32,473 nucleotides of DNA from Bacteroidia bacterium. Its GTDB lineage: Bacteria; Bacteroidota; Bacteroidia; 2-12-FULL-35-15. A program made the translations under genes and the position numbers. The stretch is taken from the NCBI GenBank assembly GCA_016786925.1, contig JAEUTU010000095.1:1-32473 (forward strand), read 5' to 3'. Under the pieces are notes generated by a model. It ran no database searches. It saw nothing but the letters and a program-made list of their open reading frames with translations, and was not told the origin of the DNA. Of this stretch, positions 1 to 7,835 are shown in pieces; the first letter of the stretch is position 1; each line of letters opens with the position of its first letter.

Positions 1-1200
1 TGTATTTCCTGCAGTAAGTGTACAACCATTGCAGGGAGCAGGAGATGTATAAGCTGTAGTTAACGAACAAGTTGGATCGGCACTAAAAGTAGCAGTGATA
101 CTACATGCTCCGCCATTAGCTGTAATACCGGGTAATGTATAAGCTATCGGACTTACCCATGGTGATGGAATTGTAGTACTTCCACCACAACTACTAGAAA
201 CTGTTAAAGTTCCGGAGGTTGGTGGATATTGAACTGTAATTGACCCTGTAACTGAATAAGTATTGGTTGCTGGAACACAAGCACCCGGAGTGGCTGTTAA
301 GCCTGTCATATTACATAATATATTACAATTTGTTGTCCCATCGGTTCCCGGAGCATTTTGAGCTGTAGCGGTAATATTAGTAGGCACATTCGAGAAATTT
401 GTGATCAAAAGCATATACCACTGCCCCACTGTAGCGCCTGTAATATCAACCTGTTCAACAGCAGCTGTAGAAAAACTGCAATCAATTGGAGCAGCTGTAA
501 CACCTCCACACATAGATGCTTGAGTAGCAAATGGTCCCCATAAAGCAAAGTCAATATCAACAACTGAACTATTTGTCAAGCCGATCTGAATGTTTCCTGC
601 AGAAGCAATATTCAAATAATACCACTGTGGGTTTGGCTGAGAAAGCAAACAGCCGTAGTTAGGACCAGCTGGTGCAGTTGTATTGGTTGCTGCAGGGAAA
701 GTAACACCTGTTGAAGTACAAAATGGTTGAGCACTTGAACACGCACCCGGAACAGGTGGTGGTGGTGGTGGTGGTGTTGTAGAGCAAGACATTGTAGCTG
801 TCCAGCCCGCTGCAGTTATTGACCCATCAGAGGTAAAAGAAAAAGTGATACATTGGCCGGGATTAACTGTAATTGTTCCTGGTGTGTTTGTTCCAGCAAA
901 GGTTCCAATCAAAGGTGATCCTGTATTTGGACCATTATAAATATCCAAATCATCACAACATGATTCTGTATTGAATGAAGTAAACGTGAATGTTAAATAC
1001 TGACCAGCAGGCGCACATATCGTTTGAGTGTTTGTCAAACTATTAGCATAATTTCCCGTTCCACCCGGATCATAAAATGTTCCACCGGTACAAGCATAAG
1101 TGGTGGAAGCTCCATTTGACATCGTTATATTTTGAGCTGTAACGCGCTCAAAAAATACAGAAAGCAGTATAAAAATAAAAAGGAGTAATTTCTTGTTCAT
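1..1200 (-). CDS. Repeat-rich secreted surface protein with CUB domain (partial, runs off the left edge)
   Basis: The minus-strand frame is open from an ATG at 1200 to base 1, giving 400 residues without a stop; the C-terminus lies outside the window. Residues 1-22 look like a signal peptide ending at Thr-Ala-Gln. Residues ~30-125 form a CUB-like domain (YACTGG, then CCDDLDIYNGPNTGS, then CITFSFTSDGS). A run of seven prolines follows, then a ~145-residue module beginning GACSSAQPFC and containing YYLNI and WYMLLITNF. After that comes the start of a Cys-rich ~97-residue repeat (CNILCNMTGLTATPGAC). The last two blocks are clearly paralogous to the 874-residue protein at 1673-4297. It is probably a surface or extracellular protein exported by T9SS, with a sorting domain beyond the window. 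Adhesion is a plausible role but is not shown. Confidence 0.85.
   Translation of the reverse strand, partial: MNKKLLLFIFILLSVFFERVTAQNITMSNGASTTYACTGGTFYDPGGTGNYANSLTNTQTICAPAGQYLTFTFTSFNTESCCDDLDIYNGPNTGSPLIGTFAGTNTPGTITVNPGQCITFSFTSDGSITAAGWTATMSCSTTPPPPPPPVPGACSSAQPFCTSTGVTFPAATNTTAPAGPNYGCLLSQPNPQWYYLNIASAGNIQIGLTNSSVVDIDFALWGPFATQASMCGGVTAAPIDCSFSTAAVEQVDITGATVGQWYMLLITNFSNVPTNITATAQNAPGTDGTTNCNILCNMTGLTATPGACVPATNTYSVTGSITVQYPPTSGTLTVSSSCGGSTTIPSPWVSPIAYTLPGITANGGACSITATFSADPTCSLTTAYTSPAPCNGCTLTAGNT
755..775. repeat. (GGT)7 trinucleotide repeat encoding a proline linker
   Basis: Seven perfect GGT units on the plus strand are read as Pro codons on the minus strand. They encode the hinge between the CUB domain and the next module of the surface protein. 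Gain or loss of units would change linker length but keep the frame. Confidence 0.85.
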
Positions 1201-1229
1201 TTGGGGAGTATGTTATATGAATGAGTATC

Positions 1230-1598
1230 TTATTTCAACTGTGGTTTAAAGCTCTTTCCATCCAATGTCAAAGAGAGCGTTATATCAGGATAATTCTGGC
1301 CAGGCATGATTGTATAGCGGGATACTTTTTTGCCATATTTTTCCAACATCTCTTTTGCAGAATATAATTCAATAGTAGCGTCTGTCCCTGTAAAATTTAT
1401 TACTCTACGCTGATCATAAAAACGATACGCGTCCAAATTGATAAAACCACTATTTGCTGCTGCTGCATATTTTTCTACATCAATATCAGAAGTATTTTTA
1501 TGAATTATAAAATGCTCTTTACTCACCGGATCTTGAGCAAATAAAAAACTACTCAATAGCAATGCTAAAGAGCTCAACAATAGTCTCATCTTATCCAT
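1230..1598 (-). CDS. Small secreted protein of unknown function
   Basis: 122 residues from the ATG at 1598; a TTG two codons upstream would lengthen it but is less likely. The N-terminus (MDKMRLLLSSLALLLSS then FLFAQ) is a clear signal peptide with predicted cleavage near Ala-Gln. The mature part is ~100 residues with no Cys, and it carries the pattern FINLDAYRFYDQRRVINFTG. I do not recognise the family. It lies between two paralogous surface proteins, 29 bases upstream of one and about 75 bases downstream of the other, all on the same strand, so it is probably co-transcribed with them. It could be an accessory factor for them or an unrelated periplasmic protein. Confidence 0.75.
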   Translation of the reverse strand: MDKMRLLLSSLALLLSSFLFAQDPVSKEHFIIHKNTSDIDVEKYAAAANSGFINLDAYRFYDQRRVINFTGTDATIELYSAKEMLEKYGKKVSRYTIMPGQNYPDITLSLTLDGKSFKPQLK

Positions 1599-1631
1599 TT
1601 TCAATTTTTTATCTAATTTTTATATAAATAT

Positions 1632-1660
1632 GGTGCAAAAAAACGACTTTGGGTTGCACC
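1632..1660. repeat. Inverted repeat GGTGCAA / TTGCACC
   Basis: Perfect 7-base arms at 1632-1638 and 1654-1660 with a 15-base spacer, in the gap between the 874-residue surface protein gene and the small secreted protein gene. A T-run lies inside the loop and not after the stem, so it is not a canonical terminator. A single TTGCACC also occurs at 4353-4359, upstream of the surface protein gene. Confidence 0.4.
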
Positions 1661-1672
1661 TGTTAATAAATT

Positions 1673-4297
1673 TTACTTAACAATGGTCACATGGCCTATG
1701 ATCTTCTTCTTTTTACCCTTAACATCCTTATAATTAAGACGGTAAACATACACATCTTGCTGACAAACATCCCCCACATTATTTACGGCACCATTCCAGC
1801 CTTCTTTTTGATCAGTAGAAGTAAATATCCTCATTCCCCAACGGTCAAATATCATTAACTCATAATTTTTAGGATCTATTCCATGCGCATAGACATAAAA
1901 AATATCATTTAAATTATCACCATTAGGAGTAAATGAGTTTGGAATGTAGATCGTGATCACATCATTAATAACAACATATTGAGTTACAGAATCAATACAA
2001 CCACTTGGACTGTTAATAGCATATAAGGTAACCGGATAAGTTCCGATATCAGGATAAGTATGCGAAGGATCTTCTAGCGCAGACACCGTTCCATCACCAA
2101 AATTCCAGATCCATGTATTCGAGAAGGAAGATGTATTTGTAAAGTAAATGGTTGGATTTACAATATCTGCATCTAGAGGTGTCATCGTAAAATTCGCATC
2201 CGGCTGAGAATTAACAGTGATCATACAAGCAATGGTTGAATCACTCGAACATCCTGCTCCGAAACTAACAGTAAGTGTAACATTTTGACAACCATCTGTC
2301 ACATACGTATGGGAAGGATTAGAACCTGTTCCGGCTGATCCATCACCAAAATCCCATGTATAGGTAGCTCCCGCATTACCAGTTGTATCGGCAGTAAAAT
2401 TAACAGTTACCGGGTTACATCCTGACGTTACATCAGAAGTAAAATCTACCACAGGAGGTGCTGATGTGGTAACCGTTGCAACAGCTGTTCCCGTACAACC
2501 ATTCGTTGTTCCTGTTACGGTATATGAAGTAGGTGTTCCAGGAACCGAAATACTTGCAGTGGTTTGTCCTGTTGACCACACATAAGATGCCGCACCATTT
2601 GCATTCAATGTTGTTGGAACACCAACGCATGTTGTAGGAGAATTGACAGTAACCACCGGCAATGCATTGATCGTAACTGTTGTAGTAGATGTACTTGTAC
2701 AAGCAGATGGAGTAGTAATGGATATGGTAACTGTATAAGTTCCGGAAGCTGCAACTGTCGCTGCAGGTATAGTTGGATTTTGAAGTGCAGAAACAAATCC
2801 ATTCGGCCCCACCCACGAATAAGTTGCACCTGCTAAATTGGTTGCTGTTAAATTTAATGTGGTACCTTCACAATGCGGACCATCATTTCCTGCTGTTACA
2901 GGACAAGGAACACAAGCAGCCGGAGCTGTGTAGTTTTGAGTCAAGGTACATGCCGGATCAGCAGAAAAGACAGCTGTTACAACACAAGCCGATCCATCGG
3001 AAGTAAGACCATTCAATGCATATGCCATTGGACTTATAAACGGAGCATTAAATACTTGTGGTGTTCCACCACAAGAACTTGAAACTGTTAATGTTCCAGT
3101 TGCAGGGGCATTGGTAAAACCAACTGAACCCGTTACAGAATAATTATTGGTAGCCGGATCACAAGCCGATGCCGTAGCCGAAAGAGATGTGATCGAACAA
3201 GTATTCGGACATGGAGCCGGAGCAGTATAGTTTTGAGTTAATGTACATGCTGCATTGGCCGAAAAACTGGCTGTGATCGTACAAGCTGCACTATTAGCTG
3301 CCAAGCCAGTAAAGCTGTATGCAGCAGGACTTGTAAATGGAGCATTCAGAACTACCGGTGTACCACCGCATGAATTAGAAATGGTTAAAGTCCCTGTAGC
3401 TGGAGCATTCACAAATGTTACATTTCCGCTGACATCATATTGTTGGGTTGCACTATTACAAGCTGTTGGTGTAGCAGAGATCGCAGATATGGCACAGTTA
3501 ACAACACACGATGGGGGAGCTGTAAATGCCTGTGTAAGCGTACACATCGGATCTGCTGAAAAAGTAGCTGTGACCGAACACCCTGCTCCGTTGGCTGGCA
3601 AGCCTGCCAAAGAATAACTAACTGTAGTAGGATTAAAAGGAGCATTAAATGTTTGAGTAGCTCCACTGCAAGTATTCGTTACTGTTAAGGTTCCGGAAGT
3701 CGGTGGAGTAGTATATGTAATGGTACCCGTTGTAGTATATGTATTCGTTGCCGGATCACAAGCACCTGGAGTGGCCGTTAATCCGGTCATATTACAAAGA
3801 ATATTACAGTTTGTTGTACCTGTTCCGCCTGTCTGAGAAAACTCAATCGTCCCCGGATCATCGGCAAAATTGGTTAGAAGTAGCATATACCATTCTCCTG
3901 CTACAGCATTGGGAATAACACATGTTTCCTGAGCTGCGGTAGAATAACTACAATCTACGGCACTGGTCGCTTGTAAATTGGCTGCACAAGCTGCTGCTGT
4001 ACTAGTAAATGGACCCCAGCAAGCGAAATCAACATCAATTCCATTTCCACCCAGGTCAGTTTGTTCTATGTTAATCGTGATTGGTCCCGTAGTAGCAATT
4101 TGCAAATAATACCATGCAGGATTAGGTGTTGTAAATAAGCAATCAAATGTCCCTGCATCTGCCACCCCTGTATTATTTGGAAAATTATAGGTTGTCCCCG
4201 TACAAAACGGATCGGCTGTAGGACATGAAACACCTTGAGAATAAGCAAGGTTTCCTGCTAAAAATAAAATCAAATAGGCTAGGAGTATTTTTTTCAT
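1673..4297 (-). CDS. Gliding motility-associated C-terminal domain protein with PKD and Cys-rich repeats
   Basis: 874 residues from the ATG at 4297. A signal peptide (1-20, ending NLAYS) is followed by a module at ~22-167 (WYYLQI, EWYMLLLTNF). Three Cys-rich repeats of ~97 residues follow at about 168-264, 268-363 and 367-463, each with a TGTLT/SGTLT core, NAPF and a closing CTLTQ. Next come Ig-like/PKD-like modules (~466-612) and two PKD domains with WDFGDG (648-653) and WNFGDG (731-736). Residues ~779-874 (IPNSFTPNGDNLNDIF, FDRWG, ending VTIVK) match the gliding-motility-associated C-terminal domain (TIGR04131/CHU_C type), which directs export by the type IX secretion system. The protein is therefore extracellular or cell-surface. 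It shares modules with the truncated protein at the left edge. Adhesion or motility is possible; the ligand is unknown. Confidence 0.93.
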   Translation of the reverse strand: MKKILLAYLILFLAGNLAYSQGVSCPTADPFCTGTTYNFPNNTGVADAGTFDCLFTTPNPAWYYLQIATTGPITINIEQTDLGGNGIDVDFACWGPFTSTAAACAANLQATSAVDCSYSTAAQETCVIPNAVAGEWYMLLLTNFADDPGTIEFSQTGGTGTTNCNILCNMTGLTATPGACDPATNTYTTTGTITYTTPPTSGTLTVTNTCSGATQTFNAPFNPTTVSYSLAGLPANGAGCSVTATFSADPMCTLTQAFTAPPSCVVNCAISAISATPTACNSATQQYDVSGNVTFVNAPATGTLTISNSCGGTPVVLNAPFTSPAAYSFTGLAANSAACTITASFSANAACTLTQNYTAPAPCPNTCSITSLSATASACDPATNNYSVTGSVGFTNAPATGTLTVSSSCGGTPQVFNAPFISPMAYALNGLTSDGSACVVTAVFSADPACTLTQNYTAPAACVPCPVTAGNDGPHCEGTTLNLTATNLAGATYSWVGPNGFVSALQNPTIPAATVAASGTYTVTISITTPSACTSTSTTTVTINALPVVTVNSPTTCVGVPTTLNANGAASYVWSTGQTTASISVPGTPTSYTVTGTTNGCTGTAVATVTTSAPPVVDFTSDVTSGCNPVTVNFTADTTGNAGATYTWDFGDGSAGTGSNPSHTYVTDGCQNVTLTVSFGAGCSSDSTIACMITVNSQPDANFTMTPLDADIVNPTIYFTNTSSFSNTWIWNFGDGTVSALEDPSHTYPDIGTYPVTLYAINSPSGCIDSVTQYVVINDVITIYIPNSFTPNGDNLNDIFYVYAHGIDPKNYELMIFDRWGMRIFTSTDQKEGWNGAVNNVGDVCQQDVYVYRLNYKDVKGKKKKIIGHVTIVK
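2930..3836 (-). repeat. Three diverged in-gene tandem repeats, ~290 bases each
   Basis: These encode the three ~97-residue Cys-rich repeats of the surface protein. The DNA is still alike; for example, the block around 2930-2960 resembles that around 3215-3245. A fourth copy is present in the truncated paralog near 283-337, which closely resembles 3764-3818 base for base. Confidence 0.75.
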
Positions 4298-4314
4298 AAA
4301 AATCTATGTTATCA

Positions 4315-4333
4315 ATCAGACCATAGGTCTGAT
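4315..4333. promoter_or_regulatory. Perfect 8-base inverted repeat in the leader of the surface protein gene
   Basis: ATCAGACC, ATA, GGTCTGAT: perfect arms at 4315-4322 and 4326-4333 with a 3-base spacer, ending 18 bases upstream of the ATG at 4297. It could be a regulator binding site or an mRNA 5' hairpin. No known consensus is recognised. Confidence 0.4.
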
Positions 4334-4478
4334 GCAATTATCAATATATAAGTTGCACCAACAATAGCTTAAATTGTTAAAAAGTCGAAAAAGTGTTCAA
4401 AATTTAGCATATAAATATACATTTCTTTTCTAATTTAGCACTCTCAAAATCACAAAAACTAACTTAAATCATAATAAA

Positions 4479-5414
4479 ATGAAAGTAACCGTAGTAGGAG
4501 CTGGAAATGTAGGGGCTACAACAGCTGACGTATTAGCATTCCGTAGAATTGCATCAGAAGTAGTATTACTTGATATCCGTGAAAATTTTGCGGAAGGGAA
4601 AGCATTGGACATGATGCAAACTGCAACTTTGAATGGTTTCGAAACCCGTATCAAAGGCAGCACAAACGACTATTCTAAAACAGCGAACAGTGATGTTGTT
4701 GTTATCACTAGCGGTATTCCCCGTAAACCGGGAATGACCCGTGAAGAATTGATCGGCATCAATGCCGGTATCGTTAAAACGGTTACTGAGAATTTATTAA
4801 AACACTCTCCTAATGCGATCGTTGTAGTTGTGTCTAACCCAATGGACACAATGACTTACTTAGCATTAAAAGAAAGCAAATTACCTAAGAACAGAGTGAT
4901 CGGAATGGGTGGCATCCTTGACAGTGCCCGTTTCAAATGCTATTTATCATTAGCGTTGGATGCTTCGGCAAACGATATTGAAGGCATGGTAATTGGCGGA
5001 CATGGTGATACTACCATGATCCCATTAACTCGTTTGGCTTCTTACAAAGGGGCTCCAGTTTCTCAATTTATGGATGCTGACAGCTTGAAAAAAGTAGCTG
5101 CTGATACTATGGTTGGTGGTGCAACATTGACTGGTATGTTAGGCACATCTGCATGGTATGCTCCAGGCGCTGCTGTTGCTGCATTGGTTGATAGCATCTT
5201 AAACGATCAGAAAAAATTATTCCCATGCTGCGTTTACTTGGATGGTGAATACGGACAAAAAGATATTTGCTTAGGAGTTCCTGTGATCATTGGCAAAAAT
5301 GGTTGGGAAAAAATCGTTGATGTTAAACTAAACGATGAAGAAAAAGCAGCATTTGCAAAATCAGCTGACGCAGTTCGTAACATGAACAATGTATTAACTA
5401 CTATCAGCGCTTAA
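4479..5414 (+). CDS. mdh: Malate dehydrogenase (LDH-like type)
   Basis: 311 residues, the usual size for this family. The enzyme interconverts malate and oxaloacetate with NAD in the cytoplasmic TCA cycle. The Rossmann motif GAGNVG is at residues 7-12, with Asp32 at the end of the second beta strand, which favours NAD. The substrate-binding arginines are in the mobile loop (Arg82 and Arg88 in SGIPRKPGMTREE). Asn120 is in VVSNPMD. Asp148/Arg151 are in ILDSAR, and the catalytic His175 is in IGGHGD. Arginine at position 82 marks a malate rather than a lactate dehydrogenase. The gene stands alone, divergent from the surface protein gene and followed by a strong terminator at 5432-5460. No perfect TAnnTTTG element was found upstream. 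Confidence 0.97.
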   Translation: MKVTVVGAGNVGATTADVLAFRRIASEVVLLDIRENFAEGKALDMMQTATLNGFETRIKGSTNDYSKTANSDVVVITSGIPRKPGMTREELIGINAGIVKTVTENLLKHSPNAIVVVVSNPMDTMTYLALKESKLPKNRVIGMGGILDSARFKCYLSLALDASANDIEGMVIGGHGDTTMIPLTRLASYKGAPVSQFMDADSLKKVAADTMVGGATLTGMLGTSAWYAPGAAVAALVDSILNDQKKLFPCCVYLDGEYGQKDICLGVPVIIGKNGWEKIVDVKLNDEEKAAFAKSADAVRNMNNVLTTISA

Positions 5415-5431
5415 TCGTTTTATAAAAAATT

Positions 5432-5460
5432 AAAAAGGCGACCAAATGGTCGCCTTTTTT
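5432..5460 (+). terminator. Rho-independent terminator of mdh
   Basis: GGCGACC / GGTCGCC arms (5437-5443 and 5448-5454) with a 4-base AAAT loop, extended by A5/T5 pairing and ending in six T. It starts 17 bases after the mdh stop codon. Confidence 0.93.
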
Positions 5461-5472
5461 AATATCTCTAGC

Positions 5473-5904
5473 ATGATCACAACTATTCCATTTAAGATCT
5501 TGAATATTGATGGTGAAGGATTTCACTTAATGATAAAATTAAAGATCAACAATCGTTCATCGTCCATGATCATTGATACAGGTGCTTCAAAAACTGTTTT
5601 TGACACAACGCGTATCAAAAAATTTGTTGATCAAAAAACATTCGATACACATGACCGGCTTTCAAGCGGATTGGGGACGAATACGATGAAAAGTCAATTG
5701 GCAACCATCAAAAAGATCAAGATCGGGGATCTGGAAATGAAGGAATATAAAACCATTTTACTTGATCTGTCACATGTTAATCAATCCTATGAACAAATTG
5801 GATTAAAACCGGTAGATGGCGTTTTAGGAAGTGACATTTTATTGAAATACAATGCGGTGATCGATTATGAAAAGAAAGTGCTAAAACTTAAGTTCAAGAA
5901 ATAA
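5473..5904 (+). CDS. Retropepsin-like aspartyl protease family protein
   Basis: 143 residues from the ATG at 5473. The frame also holds an ATG at 5446, but that codon lies inside the mdh terminator stem and is rejected. The catalytic motif IIDTGASKTVFD is at ~33-44 (Asp35-Thr-Gly) and the second conserved motif, GVLGSDIL, is at ~118-125. Only one Asp-Thr-Gly is present and the length suits one retropepsin domain, so activity would need a homodimer. There is no signal peptide or membrane segment, so it is probably cytoplasmic. Its only obvious promoter space is the ~12 bases after the terminator, so it may rely on read-through. Its 3' end overlaps the convergent DCC gene by 11 bases. The substrate is unknown. 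Confidence 0.85.
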   Translation: MITTIPFKILNIDGEGFHLMIKLKINNRSSSMIIDTGASKTVFDTTRIKKFVDQKTFDTHDRLSSGLGTNTMKSQLATIKKIKIGDLEMKEYKTILLDLSHVNQSYEQIGLKPVDGVLGSDILLKYNAVIDYEKKVLKLKFKK

Positions 5905-6310
5905 ATCGCTCTTTTACGTCTGGTGTAGGGATCATACAACTTTCTTTCTTACCAAACCATTTATATCTGTTACGCGCTATCAGATCATACACGACATCTC
6001 TCACAAACCTGGGAATAATTATAAATCCGAACAACAAAGGATATCCTCCATTTAATTTCTTTGTAATCCTTAGGATGGCTGAAGATTTAATATTGAATTG
6101 ATCATTCTCTATCAGAATGATACTATCAATTCTTTGCACATCGATCTCAAACTTTTCACACAATGCTTTTCCAATCTCAGATTGAAGAGAAGCAAATTTG
6201 AAATGTGCTTTTTTATCGTGACGGATTATAAAGTTAACGGAGGAGTTGCAAAAATTGCAAACACCATCAAATAAAACGATTGCAGTATGATCATGAGTAT
6301 TTGAATCCAT
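5894..6310 (-). CDS. DCC-family thiol-disulfide oxidoreductase (DUF393)
   Basis: 138 residues from the ATG at 6310, which overlaps the stop of the upstream gene as TGATG, a classic translational-coupling arrangement; a TTG one codon earlier is less likely. The N-terminal VLFDGVCNFCN (Asp15-Gly-Val-Cys18-x2-Cys21) is the family signature, a thioredoxin-like CxxC redox motif. YPLLFGFIIIPRFVRDVVYD in the C-terminal half is also typical. No signal peptide is seen, so the protein is probably cytoplasmic or peripheral. It is the last gene of the run coming from the MbnP-like gene. The coupling suggests shared expression with the cytochrome/beta-propeller lipoprotein, but a functional link is not shown. 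Confidence 0.88.
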   Translation of the reverse strand: MDSNTHDHTAIVLFDGVCNFCNSSVNFIIRHDKKAHFKFASLQSEIGKALCEKFEIDVQRIDSIILIENDQFNIKSSAILRITKKLNGGYPLLFGFIIIPRFVRDVVYDLIARNRYKWFGKKESCMIPTPDVKERFIS

Positions 6311-7767
6311 CAATACCTCACACCAATTGCATATGGATCAACCGATACTTCCACTTTTTTGATCGAACCATTTTCATTACTCAACATATCCAATGTATTC
6401 AATTTTATAAAAGATACATTTCCATTTCTGCCTCCACATTCACCTAAATGATGTGGTGCCGGCCCATCGCTCGAAGCATTTCTATTGGCAACAAACACCA
6501 AACCTTTGTCTTCATCAATTCCTATTCCATGCGGCTGATGACCGGTGTATATATTTTTAACAAAGGAATTGGTACTATAGTCGATCACCGCAACAGAGCC
6601 TCTCTTCCCGGGAAAATTAACAGTATCCTCGGGGCATGTAACAAACAAATAATTATACGCACTTGATACCACCATCTCTGAAGGCAAACCGCCAACCGGA
6701 ATTGTAGCCAATAATTGATCATTAGCTGTATCAAATATTCTCAATTCCTTTGTTCCCTGACATGTCACAAAATATTTATTGCCATCAGGAGAAAAAACAA
6801 CTTCATGCGGCAATAATGATAAAGGTGGAGGCGTAGAAAATAAATTCACTATTTGATCTATACTAAAATCATTTACAAAAATCTTTAGGATCTCACTTGA
6901 GTTTTGCAGAGTAACATACAACGTATCTGCTGAAGAATTCAAAGTAGAACCATGCGGATTGTTATATCCAAGATTATGCGTTACCGATAATGTTTGCAAA
7001 TTCACTTCAGCAATATCGCCATTAAAACTCCAGTCGATCACAAATGCTTTCTGACCATCCGGAGTGATCGTCATTGTATTCCAGTTTCTCAAACCAAGAA
7101 TGGCTTCGCCCACATACGAATCATCTGATGTGCGAAATTTTTGAATGGAATTTCCTCCTGTTCCTATCACATACCAATACTGCCCATCAGGCGACACTTT
7201 AATATTGTGTGGCGATTCAATTCCCGCACTATTACCTACATTAACATAACGCATAGGCAACAGGGTTTCCTGATCAAAAACAGTAACGACATCACATCCT
7301 TGATTCGTCACATAAAACTTTTTACGATTGGGTTTGTCTGAAAATTTCACAAACCCTTCCCTATTGGGAGCACCTGCATCGATCCAATTTTTCAGCACAA
7401 GTACTTCTTCCCTGCTTAAACTTGGACGATTATATGGCATCGTAGGATTTAACGAAACTCCCAGATCGGAAAATGTATTCACATAATACATCATGGTGCT
7501 ATAATCACTGCGGTAAGGAATTACCGACAAGGCATTCCTACCTCCTTCGAATAACTTATCCCAACTCTCCAGCGACAGATCACCTGCAGCACCTTTACTT
7601 AAACTATTATGACAACCCGTTACAGCACATTTTGTAAACATGATCTTCCCTACCTCCTCCGGAAATTGATTATAATCGGGAGCCACCTTTTCATTTGTAC
7701 ATGAGTTTAATGTAACAAACACAATGAATACAGAAAAAATAAATATAGAGGTAAACGATATTTTCAT
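6310..7767 (-). CDS. Lipoprotein with cytochrome c-like domain fused to YncE/YVTN-type beta-propeller
   Basis: 485 residues from the ATG at 7767; a longer start at 7797 would lie inside a terminator hairpin and is rejected. Residues 1-22 with lipobox LNSC (Cys23) indicate a lipoprotein. Residues ~35-135 resemble a single-heme cytochrome c domain: Cys47-x4-Cys52-His53 (CAVTGCH) as heme site, with Met110 in NPTMPYNRPSLSREE as likely distal ligand, then VLKNWIDAGAP. Residues ~150-485 form a YncE-like propeller with recurrent SPDG, YVT and PHGI motifs. The CX4CH spacing is non-standard; similar variants occur in Bacteroidota cytochrome-like domains. The role is probably periplasmic or surface electron transfer or binding. 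It is the fifth gene after the MbnP-like gene, and its stop overlaps the DCC start. Confidence 0.85.
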   Translation of the reverse strand: MKISFTSIFIFSVFIVFVTLNSCTNEKVAPDYNQFPEEVGKIMFTKCAVTGCHNSLSKGAAGDLSLESWDKLFEGGRNALSVIPYRSDYSTMMYYVNTFSDLGVSLNPTMPYNRPSLSREEVLVLKNWIDAGAPNREGFVKFSDKPNRKKFYVTNQGCDVVTVFDQETLLPMRYVNVGNSAGIESPHNIKVSPDGQYWYVIGTGGNSIQKFRTSDDSYVGEAILGLRNWNTMTITPDGQKAFVIDWSFNGDIAEVNLQTLSVTHNLGYNNPHGSTLNSSADTLYVTLQNSSEILKIFVNDFSIDQIVNLFSTPPPLSLLPHEVVFSPDGNKYFVTCQGTKELRIFDTANDQLLATIPVGGLPSEMVVSSAYNYLFVTCPEDTVNFPGKRGSVAVIDYSTNSFVKNIYTGHQPHGIGIDEDKGLVFVANRNASSDGPAPHHLGECGGRNGNVSFIKLNTLDMLSNENGSIKKVEVSVDPYAIGVRY

Positions 7768-7786
7768 ATACGTAAAGTTAAAAAAT

Positions 7787-7818
7787 AAAACCCGCAAATA
7801 AAATTATTTGCGGGTTTT
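7787..7818 (-). terminator. Hairpin terminator or attenuator between two lipoprotein genes
   Basis: Arms CCCGCAAAT and ATTTGCGGG (7791-7799 and 7806-7814) are flanked by A4/T4 pairing. On the minus strand they are followed by a T-rich run. It lies 18 bases after the stop of the gene at 7836-8213 and 20 bases upstream of the ATG at 7767. It may end or attenuate transcription inside the apparent operon. Confidence 0.8.
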
Positions 7819-7835
7819 AAAAGCATTAGACATAT

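Noticed and set aside
1632..1660. Inverted repeat considered as a terminator of the surface protein gene
   Set aside because: The stem is only 7 bases with a 15-base loop and no T-run follows it; kept only as a repeat.
2433..2829. Additional minus-strand frames inside the same surface protein gene
   Set aside because: They are other-frame readings of low-complexity repeats with skewed composition (many Tyr, Cys or Leu) and no domain.
3255..3617. A 120-codon open frame on the plus strand inside the 874-residue surface protein gene
   Set aside because: It is antisense to a clearly real gene; its Ala/Val-rich content mirrors the repeat codons of the true gene and it has no recognisable domain or start signal.
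2930..3836. Evenly spaced repeats considered as a possible CRISPR-like array
   Set aside because: The ~290-base period and continuous reading frame show they are protein-coding domain repeats.
5446..5472. N-terminal extension of the retropepsin-like protein from the ATG at 5446
   Set aside because: The codon is within the stem of the mdh terminator and the added residues are not part of the retropepsin fold; the ATG at 5473 is preferred.
7768..7797. N-terminal extension of the cytochrome/propeller lipoprotein
   Set aside because: It would begin inside a hairpin and would put ten residues before a clean lipoprotein signal sequence.
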